The notes beneath the pieces are model-generated. The model saw only the letters and a program-made list of their open reading frames with translations, ran no database searches and was not told the origin of the DNA. Both the position numbers and the translations under genes were made by a program. A stretch of DNA of 64,000 nt from JABWBH01 sp964526695 (GTDB taxonomy: Bacteria > Planctomycetota > Phycisphaerae > UBA1845): the NCBI GenBank assembly GCA_964526695.1, contig CAZGJA010000099.1, forward strand, positions 1-64,000, given 5' to 3'. Positions 18,653 to 26,485 of this stretch are shown piece after piece. Within the stretch, counting starts at the first letter, position 1. Every line of letters starts with the position of its first letter.

Positions 18653-20800
18653 ATGCCTTCGATCCAACTTCCTTTTCGTGTCTGGCGCACGGCGTCCGCT
18701 CACCCGTGCCTGAGCGTGCTGCTCGCCGCTGCGGCGACGGGCGTATTCTGCTTTGCATGGGATCTGCAAGACCAGCGGGCGATCGGCCGCGCGACGCGAT
18801 GCCTCGTTGCACCGGATCAGCCGGCAGATCTGAAGGTCATCACCCTCACGGAGTGGGTGTACGCTTCCACGCGCTCGACGCGGAATGACCACTACTTCGT
18901 CCTGCCCGACATGAGAGCCACGGCATGGCAGGTCCTTGTCGGAGGCGGAGACTGCGCGGACAAGGCGCGGCTGCTGGTGGCGATGCTCGATTCCGTCGGC
19001 ATCCCCGCGTCGCCCGTCATGCTGTTTGATCCGGCAACCGGACTCCCCAGCCACACCGTGGTCGAGGCGGAGTACGAACCGGGGCTGCGCATGGTCGTCG
19101 ATCCGTCGTTCAACCTCGTTTTCCCCCGGACCGAAGGTGGATACCACGATCTCCTGTCCCTCCGTGCCGATCCGCACGCAGCGGAAGACCGCGTGCGCCA
19201 GGCACGCGCCATCGCGCCCTGGCCGGCCAAGGCGATCTTCTACCGCATGGAAACGGCCGGATACGCCGGCGCGAGCACGATCCACTGGAACCGCAATCTC
19301 CTCACCCGGTTGGTCTTCGCTACGCTCCATCCCTTCCTGAATGACCGCGTCTTTCAACTGCGGCGTCCGACGCTCGCTGAGAACCCGGCGCAACTGTGCG
19401 GCGTGCTGACTCTGGCGGCGGGCGTAGTGCTGGCGATTGCGCTGCGGCTCATCCTGCCACAGCCGGCCTTCCGCGCGCCGCGGATGCGACGGGAGATTGT
19501 CCTCTTCAAGCCCGAGTGCGAAATCGCGTGGAGCCGGTCTGTCGGGCAGCCGCGGCTGGCATGGATTCTGGCGGGCGGACTCGTGCTTCGACTCGCGTGG
19601 CTGGCGTGCGTGCAACCTTCGCCCGTGTCTGATTTTCTCCACTACCAAGTGCTGGCGGAAAACCTGCTCGACCATCATCAGTTCGGCTACCCCGCGCCGA
19701 CGGCGTATCGCCTGCCGCTTTTCCCCGCGTTTCTGGCGGGCGTCATGCTGGTCAGTCGACACACCGTGACGCTCGCGCTGGCGTGCGTGGCGCTTTCGAC
19801 TCTGCTCATCGCCCTTGTGCATCGCCTCACGCTGCGAGCGACGCGCGGCAATCAGCGCGCCGCGCTCATCGCGGCCGCTGTGTGTGCGGCAAATCCGGCC
19901 TTCATCGGCTTCTCGCCCGTGCTGGCGTCGGAGCATCTTTTCGCCGTCCTTGTGGGCGCAAGCCTCATCGTCGCCATGGGCGAATCGACGGGCGCGGGCT
20001 GGAAGTCGCTGCTCTCCGGGGGTCTGCTCGGGCTTGCGGCGCTGACGCGCGACGAGGCGATCTTCTACGCGCCCGTCGTGGCCGCAGCGGCGGGCATGGG
20101 CGAACCGCTGCTGCGGAAGCGCGGCGCCTGCGTGGCCATGTGCGGACTGGCGTTCGGACTGACGCTGGCGCCGTGGGTGCTGCGCAATCGCGCGATGGTC
20201 GGAGAAGGCGTCGGGTTGTCCTCGGCCTCCGGCATCAACTTTTACCTCGCGCACAACCCCGACGGCTACGGCTGGCGCGAGCTCGATGAGACGCCGCTTC
20301 GCGGACTTGACGCCACGGCCGCGCATCAGGTCGGCATGAGGCTGGCGCTCGAGCACATCCGCAACGACCCCCAGCAGCTCCTGCAGAACTTCGTGACGGG
20401 ACTGGTGGCGCTCCTGAGGCCGGCGAATTACGGCCTGTTCTGGAGCACAGGCTGGTCACCGGGAGCGGGTGCGCCGCCGCCGCGAACCGGCTATCCGCCC
20501 GTGCTGTACCTGCTCATGTCCGCAGGCGTCGTGTTCTATGCGGCGCTCACCTTGCTCGGGGCGATCGGGCTTTGGCGACTGCGCGAGCAGAACGGCGCGG
20601 GATGGCGCGTGCTGGTCGGCATTCTGGTCATGCACGTGGTGTGTTACGCCGGCGTCTTCTGGGGGTCGGGGCGCTACCGGTACTTCCTGGAGGCGATCCT
20701 CTGCATCGGCGGTGGCATCGCCCTCGACGCCGCTGTGCGCCGAGTCGCCCGGCGCGACCTGCGCCGCCTGGAACGAGCTGGGCTGCTCGCCCCCGCCTGA
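18653..20800 (+). CDS. Transglutaminase-like / GT39-type glycosyltransferase fusion
   Basis: A 715-residue membrane protein with two parts. After a membrane helix (~18-36), residues ~55-160 form a transglutaminase-like domain with an apparently complete triad: C101 (GGGDCADKAR), H134 (LPSHTVVEAEY) and D150 (MVVDPSFN). Then follow a helix (~245-265) and a C-terminal block with about ten helices. The latter has the GT-C/GT39 pattern of ArnT and PMT enzymes: VSDFLHYQVLAENLL, APTAYRLPLFPAFLAG and ALTRDEAIFYAP. Such enzymes transfer sugars from polyprenyl-phosphate donors outside the membrane. ATG 18653 has AGGAG ~15 nt upstream; upstream codons come from the REP element. The fusion is unusual. 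Confidence 0.8.
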   Translation: MPSIQLPFRVWRTASAHPCLSVLLAAAATGVFCFAWDLQDQRAIGRATRCLVAPDQPADLKVITLTEWVYASTRSTRNDHYFVLPDMRATAWQVLVGGGDCADKARLLVAMLDSVGIPASPVMLFDPATGLPSHTVVEAEYEPGLRMVVDPSFNLVFPRTEGGYHDLLSLRADPHAAEDRVRQARAIAPWPAKAIFYRMETAGYAGASTIHWNRNLLTRLVFATLHPFLNDRVFQLRRPTLAENPAQLCGVLTLAAGVVLAIALRLILPQPAFRAPRMRREIVLFKPECEIAWSRSVGQPRLAWILAGGLVLRLAWLACVQPSPVSDFLHYQVLAENLLDHHQFGYPAPTAYRLPLFPAFLAGVMLVSRHTVTLALACVALSTLLIALVHRLTLRATRGNQRAALIAAAVCAANPAFIGFSPVLASEHLFAVLVGASLIVAMGESTGAGWKSLLSGGLLGLAALTRDEAIFYAPVVAAAAGMGEPLLRKRGACVAMCGLAFGLTLAPWVLRNRAMVGEGVGLSSASGINFYLAHNPDGYGWRELDETPLRGLDATAAHQVGMRLALEHIRNDPQQLLQNFVTGLVALLRPANYGLFWSTGWSPGAGAPPPRTGYPPVLYLLMSAGVVFYAALTLLGAIGLWRLREQNGAGWRVLVGILVMHVVCYAGVFWGSGRYRYFLEAILCIGGGIALDAAVRRVARRDLRRLERAGLLAPA

Positions 20801-20881
20801 CACCATCCCGGGCCGGCGGCGCGGCCAAGGCACTCCCCCCTCAAGGCAACCGCATTCTACGACTCGACTCGCGGGAGCCGG

Positions 20882-20974
20882 CATGTGTCCGCAGCGGCGG
20901 ACGCGTAAAACGCGTGAACATGAATCGGTGGTTCACTCACCACGGCCTGGCGAGTACGCCAGACCGTGCCACCC
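20882..20974. repeat. Composite REP-like element, partial B5 + A3
   Basis: A partial family B (GTCCGCAGCGGCGGAC at ~20887) and a complete family A palindrome at 20941-20974 (arms CACGGCCTGGCG and CGCCAGACCGTG, then CCACCC). The 20801-21102 gap holds no gene. Confidence 0.8.
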
Positions 20975-21102
20975 GACTCCGAGGTCAGGATACGATTCTG
21001 CTGAATACACTCCCGTCGTTTCCCCATCGGCGCCGTGCGGTTAACATCCGCGTCGGGATTGCCAGCACGTCTTTCGCGGTCGATCCGCCGGGAGGTCCAC
21101 GC

Positions 21103-21513
21103 ATGCGCGCCGTCGTTGCCGATCAGCTTTCCATCTTTTTGATGAACCGTCCGGGTATTCTCGCGGATCTCTGCGAGACGCTCTGCCAGCGCGACGTTCA
21201 TGTGCGGGCCATGACCGTCCTCGAGACCTTCGACATCGGCACCGTCCGCATCGTCTGCGACAACGTGACCGTGGCCGAGGAGTGCCTCACACGCTTTGGC
21301 GCAAGCTGGATCGTGGTGCGTGTGCTCGTCATCGAGATCGCCAATCGCCCGGGCGCCATCGCCTCCATTTCCCGTGCTCTGGCGACCGCCGGCGTCAATC
21401 TCGAGTACATGTACGCCTCTGCCAGCCCGCACGCGGAAAGCACGATCGGCGTCTTCCGCATTGCGGAGAGGGATCTCGAGCGCGCGGCCATGTTGGAGTT
21501 TCCCGACGAGTAG
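21103..21513 (+). CDS. Tandem ACT-domain protein
   Basis: A 136-residue protein made of two ACT domains (residues ~5-65 and ~73-133). Each begins a ligand-binding turn NRPG (15-18 and 81-84). ACT pairs bind amino acids and regulate enzymes; a stand-alone pair like this is probably a small regulatory subunit, but its partner is not visible. ATG 21103 is preceded by GGGAGG 7 nt upstream. It follows the TGase/GT39 gene after ~300 bp of repeat-bearing DNA. Confidence 0.82.
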   Translation: MRAVVADQLSIFLMNRPGILADLCETLCQRDVHVRAMTVLETFDIGTVRIVCDNVTVAEECLTRFGASWIVVRVLVIEIANRPGAIASISRALATAGVNLEYMYASASPHAESTIGVFRIAERDLERAAMLEFPDE

Positions 21514-21587
21514 GGAGCTTGCGTCGCGGCAAGCATCATCGAGCGGCCTGCATCCCGGCCGAGGCTATCTGACGACAGCGAACCGGC

Positions 21588-21770
21588 TCAGTCGCCGAGA
21601 TCGTCGAAAAACTCATCGAGGTCGTCGAAGAAGTCGTCGTCGTTGTCGAAGTCGATGTTGATGTCCTGCCCGGGTACCTCGATGCGGCAACTCTCCGCCT
21701 GAAGCACTCCCGCCAACGGCAAGAGACCCAACACCCAACGCCATCCCAGGTGCCTCGCCCGTGTGACCAT
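21588..21770 (-). CDS. Small secreted acidic protein
   Basis: A 60-residue product with a signal peptide (residues ~8-25, WVLGLLPLAGVLQA) and a very acidic tail. The mature part is only ~35 residues and its end is nearly all D, F, L and E, with repeated FFDDL units. AAGGGGA lies ~8 nt before the ATG. I do not recognise the family; the acidic Phe-repeat tail could bind Ca2+ or a basic partner. Small size leaves some doubt that it is a gene, but the signal peptide and ribosome site support it. Confidence 0.5.
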   Translation of the reverse strand: MVTRARHLGWRWVLGLLPLAGVLQAESCRIEVPGQDINIDFDNDDDFFDDLDEFFDDLGD

Positions 21771-22056
21771 GACACATCCCCTTTCGGCTGCGACATCCGT
21801 TTCTCACCGCGGCGGTGACCTTGGGGCATCCTCGAGATGAAAGCCCGACCGCGCCTTCGGAATTGTATGGGTGCCGAGGCTGTCTTGTCCACCAGTTCGT
21901 CGGCGCAACGCCAGAGCGCACGGGGAATCTGCACGTGATCAGCATGAACAAGAGGATCCCCTTCGGGGAAAAGGCGCCGCGTGGCGCACCCACGGTTGGC
22001 GGCGCCGTGCTGCCATGCGTTTTTCAGGTTGCTGCTCGCGCCGCGCCGGTCACGTG

Positions 22057-22434
22057 TCAGTGCGCGACCGGGCATCGTCCGCCCGACGGCGGAGCCGCTG
22101 GCGCACCGCATGCCGCTGGCGCCCCGCCCGTCGCGGACATCGGCTTGCCTTCCATGCCGTAGATTTCGTGCTTGGGGCGCTTCGAGAGGATCTGATCGCG
22201 GCCCCAGTCGGCGACGTTGCGGAACTGCTCGGAGGCGATGAACGCCTGAAACGCCTGCGGGTCCGTCCACTCGGAGATGATCAGGTACGACTGCGCCGAG
22301 GCGACGTCGCGGTACAGGTGCGACTCCTTGTGCCCCTCCATGCCGTTCATCACACCGAGCACCTTCTTGAACACCTGCTCGAACTGGGACTCCTTGCCCG
22401 GCAGAACGTCGTAGTTCATTCCCACGGTTGTCAT
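22057..22434 (-). CDS. ABM-domain protein (antibiotic biosynthesis monooxygenase family)
   Basis: A 125-residue protein with an N-terminal ABM ferredoxin-like domain (residues ~1-95): MNYDVLPGKESQFEQVF, SHLYRDVASAQSYLIISEW and AFIASEQFRNV. Family members include small monooxygenases, IsdG-type haem-degrading enzymes and many proteins of unknown function. An extra Ala/Pro-rich tail ends in GRCPVAH. Cys-Pro pairs in such a context occur in haem-binding motifs and at the ends of haem enzymes, so haem interaction is possible but unproven. It precedes the ZIP transporter gene on the other side of an 88-bp gap, with the same orientation. Confidence 0.8.
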   Translation of the reverse strand: MTTVGMNYDVLPGKESQFEQVFKKVLGVMNGMEGHKESHLYRDVASAQSYLIISEWTDPQAFQAFIASEQFRNVADWGRDQILSKRPKHEIYGMEGKPMSATGGAPAACGAPAAPPSGGRCPVAH

Positions 22435-22522
22435 GGAGATATCTCTTTTGGCCCGAAGTTCGTTCCCATCATGCGTCGCTCACGCTTATCGGCCGATCCT
22501 GCCGCGCAGTCAAGCCGCGGCC

Positions 22523-23518
22523 TTAATGTGCGTGTCCGGCCGCGTGGGCAGGGTCGAAGAGCGCGGTCACGTACATGACGGCCGCGCCGAGGATCACCGC
22601 CAGGAAGAGCTTCATGCGATCGTGCGAGTGAAACTGCACTTCCGGGAGCAGATCGGACAGCGCGATGCACACAAACGTGCCCGCGCTGAACGCCAACATG
22701 CCGCCCGTCAGCTTGCTCTGCAGAACCCACTCCGCCAGCGCCGATTCGCCCAATCCGAAGAGCACCACGCCCAGCGGTATCATGGCCGCGAAGGCGATCT
22801 GGGCGATGAACGCCGTTCGGCGCGAGTAGCCGCTCTTGGTCAGCAGCGTCGAAATGGTGAACGAATCCGCCGGCTTGTGCAGCACCGTGGCCACAAACAC
22901 CGCAAAGCCCAATTGCGGCGCCGCGTCATGCCCCAGCACCGCGCTGCCCAGCGCCGCGCCGCCCATCAGCGTGTGCAGGAAAAGCCCGACCACCGCCGAC
23001 CAGCCGGCCACGCGAGGCGCGGCCGCTTGCGAGCCGGCGCCTCCCGATGCCAAAGCCGCCGCGCCCTCCGCACAAGTCCGGTCGGTCGCAGGGGCGTCGG
23101 TTCCCGCGGAGACCGTTTGGCAAGGATCCGCATGCGCGTGCGCGTGCGCGTGAGAGTGAGAGTGAGCGGGCATGTGCGAGTGTGGGTGCGCGTGCCCATG
23201 TCCGCTCGGATGCGAGTGTGCGTGCGAGTCGAGCCCGCTCCCAAGCTCCTCGACCGTTTCGTGGCTGTGCGGGCTGAGGAATCGTTCAATGACGTACAAC
23301 CCCAGCACGCCCACCGCCATCCACAGCCCGAACTGCTCCTCGCAAAGGTGCGCCGACTCCGGCATCATGTGGAAGAACGCCGCCCCCAGCATCGCCCCGG
23401 CCGACAGGCTGAGGTACACCTGCAGCTTCACGTGCGAAATCCGCTGCGCCAGCGGAAACCAGCCGCCCAGGAGCGATACCAGGGCGATCGCCAGACAGTA
23501 GAAGATGATGCGGCTCAT
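22523..23518 (-). CDS. ZIP-family metal transporter with His-rich loop
   Basis: A 331-residue inner-membrane protein of the ZIP (SLC39) type, probably moving Zn2+ or another divalent metal. It has about eight helices. The metal path residues are visible in LHKPADSFTISTLL (helix 4) and in the helix 2 segment GAAFFHMMPE. Between helices 3 and 4 is a long loop with dozens of His (HAHSHPSGHGHAHPHSHM), typical of metal-sensing ZIP loops. The start is set at ATG 23518; the reading frame before it consists of intergenic tandem repeats. Confidence 0.88.
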   Translation of the reverse strand: MSRIIFYCLAIALVSLLGGWFPLAQRISHVKLQVYLSLSAGAMLGAAFFHMMPESAHLCEEQFGLWMAVGVLGLYVIERFLSPHSHETVEELGSGLDSHAHSHPSGHGHAHPHSHMPAHSHSHAHAHAHADPCQTVSAGTDAPATDRTCAEGAAALASGGAGSQAAAPRVAGWSAVVGLFLHTLMGGAALGSAVLGHDAAPQLGFAVFVATVLHKPADSFTISTLLTKSGYSRRTAFIAQIAFAAMIPLGVVLFGLGESALAEWVLQSKLTGGMLAFSAGTFVCIALSDLLPEVQFHSHDRMKLFLAVILGAAVMYVTALFDPAHAAGHAH

Positions 23519-23577
23519 GACTGGAAACTGGAAACTAGAGACTGGAAACTGGAAACCTGAACCTGGAGACTGGAAAC
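23518..23577. repeat. ACTGGAA-type short tandem array
   Basis: Imperfect 7-bp units (ACTGGAA, ACTAGAG, CCTGGAG) fill the gap between the ZIP gene and the AmmeMemoRadiSam gene. Confidence 0.85.
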
Positions 23578-23633
23578 GCAACGCTATCCCACGGCGGCCG
23601 GCGCTATCGAACCGCCATCCTCGTCGCCGCGGC

Positions 23634-23639
23634 TATAAT
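23634..23639 (+). promoter_or_regulatory. -10 TATAAT of the AmmeMemoRadiSam gene
   Basis: Perfect TATAAT in GGCTATAATCC, ~75 nt before ATG 23715; no convincing -35. Confidence 0.5.
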
Positions 23640-23714
23640 CCAGAGGCGGCGCGGTTCGGTCAACCTGCAGCGCCGGGGGTCCATGCTCAACGGGCTTCGA
23701 CCATCGGATTCTCC

Positions 23715-24788
23715 ATGCAACTGAAAACACTCCTCAGCGATCACACCATGCCGTCCGCCCCCGAGCTTGTACTACGTTCCAACGACGGAACGGTTCGCTG
23801 TGTTGCATGTGGACATCGCTGCCTCATCAAACCCGACCGAGCCGGTGTCTGCCGCGTGCGCTTCAACCGCGACGGCGAGCTGCGAGTCCCGGCGGGCTAC
23901 GCGGCCGGCGTGCAGGTCGATCCCATCGAGAAGAAGCCCTTTTTCCACGTCCTTCCCGGCAGCGAGGCGCTGTCGTTCGGCATGTTGGGCTGCGACTACC
24001 ACTGCGGCTATTGCCAGAACTGGGTGACCAGCCAGGCCCTGCGCGACGATCGCGCCGTGGCCGACTTTCGCACGACTTCGCCGCAGCGCCTCGTGGAAGC
24101 CGCCCGGCGACACGGCACGCCCGTCATGGTCAGCACGTACAACGAGCCGCTCATCACCGCCGACTGGGCCGTCGAAATCTTCAAGCTCGCGCGGGCGGAG
24201 GGCATCACCTGCGGCTTCGTCAGCAACGGCAACGCCACGCCCGAGGTTCTGGAGTTCATCCGCCCGTGGGTGGACCTGTACAAGGTGGACCTCAAGGGCT
24301 TCGACGACCGGCGCTACCGCGAGCTGGGCGGCGTGCTGGGCAATGTGGTGGAAACCATCCGCCGCCTGCACGAGATGCGCTTCTGGGTCGAGGTCGTCAC
24401 GCTGGTCGTGCCGGGCTTCAACGACTCCGATGACGAGTTGCGCGCCCTCGCTGACTTCCTCGCCGGCGTGTCGCCGGACATCCCCTGGCATGTCACGGCC
24501 TTTCATCCAGACTACAAGATGCTGGACGCGCCACGCACGTCCGCCGACTCGCTGCTTCGGGCCTACGACATCGGCCGCCGCGCCGGTCTGCATTTCGTTT
24601 ACGCCGGCAATCTGCCCGGCAGCGTGGGCAACCGCGAGGACACGGTATGCCCGACATGCGGAGCGCTCCTGATCGAACGGATCGGCTTCACCGTGAAGTC
24701 GAACCGATTGACCGGCTCCACCCGCACCGGAAGTGCATCGGCATGCTCGGGATGCGGAGCGACGATTCCCGGCATGTGGGAAAGGTAG
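23715..24788 (+). CDS. amrS: AmmeMemoRadiSam system radical SAM enzyme
   Basis: A 357-residue radical SAM protein. The 4Fe-4S motif is C93-x3-C97-x2-C100 in GCDYHCGYCQNW. An N-terminal zinc-like motif precedes it (CVACGHRCLI, GVCRVR), and a C-terminal pair CPTCG...CSGCG ends the protein, all matching the AmrS family. AmrS is usually encoded beside AMMECR1 and MEMO proteins; neither is seen in this window. The reaction of the system is not established. The start at ATG 23715 follows a clear -10 and gives the family-like MQLKTLLSDH start. Confidence 0.88.
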   Translation: MQLKTLLSDHTMPSAPELVLRSNDGTVRCVACGHRCLIKPDRAGVCRVRFNRDGELRVPAGYAAGVQVDPIEKKPFFHVLPGSEALSFGMLGCDYHCGYCQNWVTSQALRDDRAVADFRTTSPQRLVEAARRHGTPVMVSTYNEPLITADWAVEIFKLARAEGITCGFVSNGNATPEVLEFIRPWVDLYKVDLKGFDDRRYRELGGVLGNVVETIRRLHEMRFWVEVVTLVVPGFNDSDDELRALADFLAGVSPDIPWHVTAFHPDYKMLDAPRTSADSLLRAYDIGRRAGLHFVYAGNLPGSVGNREDTVCPTCGALLIERIGFTVKSNRLTGSTRTGSASACSGCGATIPGMWER

Positions 24789-24804
24789 GGGGGTCGCATT
24801 TCCC

Positions 24805-24941
24805 CCCTCCCTCCCAGGGAGGGGCCGGGGGAGGGTTCTGCACGCCCGCGTCCTCGTCGCCACGAGACCGCCGGACGCCTCGTCTGAGCCGCGGGCTTCA
24901 GCTCGCGCGACGCGTAGCGCGCTGAAGCCCGCGGCTCGACT
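24805..24941. repeat. GC-rich palindromes between amrS and the GT39-like gene
   Basis: A CCTCCCTCCC / GGGAGGGG hairpin (24805-24835) and a GCGGGCTTCAGC...GCTGAAGCCCGC hairpin (24890-24941). The latter may act as a terminator-like structure; no gene is seen in 24789-25013. Confidence 0.65.
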
Positions 24942-25013
24942 TGCCCTTTCGTCCCGCTTGCGGCGAGAGTATGCGTGAAGCTCGAACGCACCGAGAGGAA
25001 ATGAGGCGCAGAC

Positions 25014-26414
25014 ATGCCAGAGGGACGTGCATCTACGAGCCAAACCGAAAGCACGCAGACAAGCGTCCGCTCCGTCGCGCCCTTTGCGTGCCTGATCTTC
25101 TTTGTAGCGTTCACCGCCCGCGCGGCGTTCGCGCTCCTCTACGGCGGAAACGAGCCGGCGGCCAAGTTCGGCGGCAACAAGGAGGATCCGCAGGCCTACC
25201 TCTGGATGGCCGAGAACCTCAGCGCGCACGGATCGCTCGGGTTCCGCGGCGAACCCAGCGCCCGTCGCGCGCCGGCGTATCCGATCATGCTGGCCGGGAT
25301 CCGCAGGATGGTCGGCGGCAACCTTCTGGCCGTCCGCATCGCGCAGGGCACCCTCGACGCGCTCACGGCGGTGATCGTATTCGCCACGGTGCTGAGCTTC
25401 GGCTCGCGCCGCGCGGCGCTCATCAGCGGGCTGCTCTACGCCCTGTATCCGATCTACATCTTCAACGCCTCCGAGCTCATGACCGAAGTGCTCGTGCTGT
25501 TCTTCACGGGACTGGCGACCTGGGCTGTGTCGCGCTCGCTGCCGGGAGGATCGACGATTGCCGCGGCGCTCGCCGGGATCGCATGCGGGCTGCTCGCGCT
25601 GACGCGGGAGAACAACCTGCTGATCGTACCGCTTTGGATGGGCGTGCTGCTGTGGGAGGGCTACCGCGACGGTCCGCGCGCCGGTTCGCACGACGGTGGG
25701 CGTAGCGGTTCGCAGGACGGTCGGAGCAGTGGTTGGCGCAGCGCCGTTCGACGGCCCGCCGTGCTGCTCGCCGCAGCGCTGCTGACCTACGCCCCGTGGG
25801 TGGTTCGCAACAGTCTGCTCTTTCACGCTCTCGTCCCCACCGGCACCAGCGGCGGCGAAAACCTGCTGCGCAGCACGGGCACGGCGCGCGAGGGGGACGC
25901 CTTCGACTGGCCCCGCTGCCTCGAAGATCACGGGCTGCTGAACTACTGGGCGTACCACGACCCCGCCAACCGGGGCGGAACTTTTCCCGACGAGTTGGCC
26001 AGCGACCGCGCCGCGCGGGCGCTCGCCTGGACGTGGATTCGAGAAAACCCGACGCGCTTCGTTTCATACGGCGTCGAGAAGCTCCTGCGCATCTTCACGC
26101 AGACCGACCCGGTCCGGCCGGCGGCACGCGGCGGGCTGCTGCGCGACGTGCTCACCTGGTCGTACCGCGCCGTGGCCGTGCTGGGGCTGGTCGGCGCCGC
26201 GCTGTTGATCCGAGCCGGTCGCCGCGACGTCGTCGCGCTCCTCGCGGCGCTGACCGTGACCTGCGGCGTCGTCCTGTTTCTCTTCTGCGCCTGGAAGCGC
26301 TACCGCTACGTGGCGTTCGACTTTGCATGCGTTCTGACCGCGGGCGCCGCTGTGGAGCGGATGCTGTGGGGTCGAGTCAACTTGCGGCCTCCGGGCACGC
26401 ACAAAGCGGGTTGA
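25014..26414 (+). CDS. GT39/ArnT-like membrane glycosyltransferase
   Basis: A 466-residue protein with about ten membrane helices. The first periplasmic loop holds the GT-C pattern: KEDPQAYLWMAENL and RRAPAYPIMLAGIRR, then a helix 4-6 block. ALTRENNLLIVPLWMG mirrors the ALTRDEAIFYAP segment of the fusion gene at 18653. It probably transfers a sugar from a polyprenyl donor. Residues ~218-245 are a low-complexity insert (GSHDGGRSGSQDGRSSG) encoded by a degenerate ~24-bp tandem repeat (25680-25750). It ends 71 bp before thrS. Confidence 0.78.
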   Translation: MPEGRASTSQTESTQTSVRSVAPFACLIFFVAFTARAAFALLYGGNEPAAKFGGNKEDPQAYLWMAENLSAHGSLGFRGEPSARRAPAYPIMLAGIRRMVGGNLLAVRIAQGTLDALTAVIVFATVLSFGSRRAALISGLLYALYPIYIFNASELMTEVLVLFFTGLATWAVSRSLPGGSTIAAALAGIACGLLALTRENNLLIVPLWMGVLLWEGYRDGPRAGSHDGGRSGSQDGRSSGWRSAVRRPAVLLAAALLTYAPWVVRNSLLFHALVPTGTSGGENLLRSTGTAREGDAFDWPRCLEDHGLLNYWAYHDPANRGGTFPDELASDRAARALAWTWIRENPTRFVSYGVEKLLRIFTQTDPVRPAARGGLLRDVLTWSYRAVAVLGLVGAALLIRAGRRDVVALLAALTVTCGVVLFLFCAWKRYRYVAFDFACVLTAGAAVERMLWGRVNLRPPGTHKAG

Positions 26415-26449
26415 ACCGCGAGCCTGCCAGCCAGACATCCGGCAGTTTC

Positions 26450-26478
26450 TTGGCCGCGGACTTGGGGGCCGATATATT
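26450..26478 (+). promoter_or_regulatory. thrS promoter placed for a leaderless message
   Basis: -35 TTGGCC (26450-26455), 17-bp spacer, -10 TATATT (26473-26478), then only 7 nt to the ATG at 26486. Confidence 0.6.
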
Positions 26479-26485
26479 CCGGGCC

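Noticed and set aside
23772..25958. A 728-codon minus-strand frame across the AmmeMemoRadiSam and GT39-like genes
   Set aside because: Low-complexity antisense product; the plus-strand genes have clear motifs (CxxxCxxC, GT-C loop).
25733..26485. Upstream extension of the thrS frame
   Set aside because: The extension is Arg/Pro-rich, overlaps the GT39-like gene in another frame, and a promoter plus the normal TGS start lie at 26450-26486.
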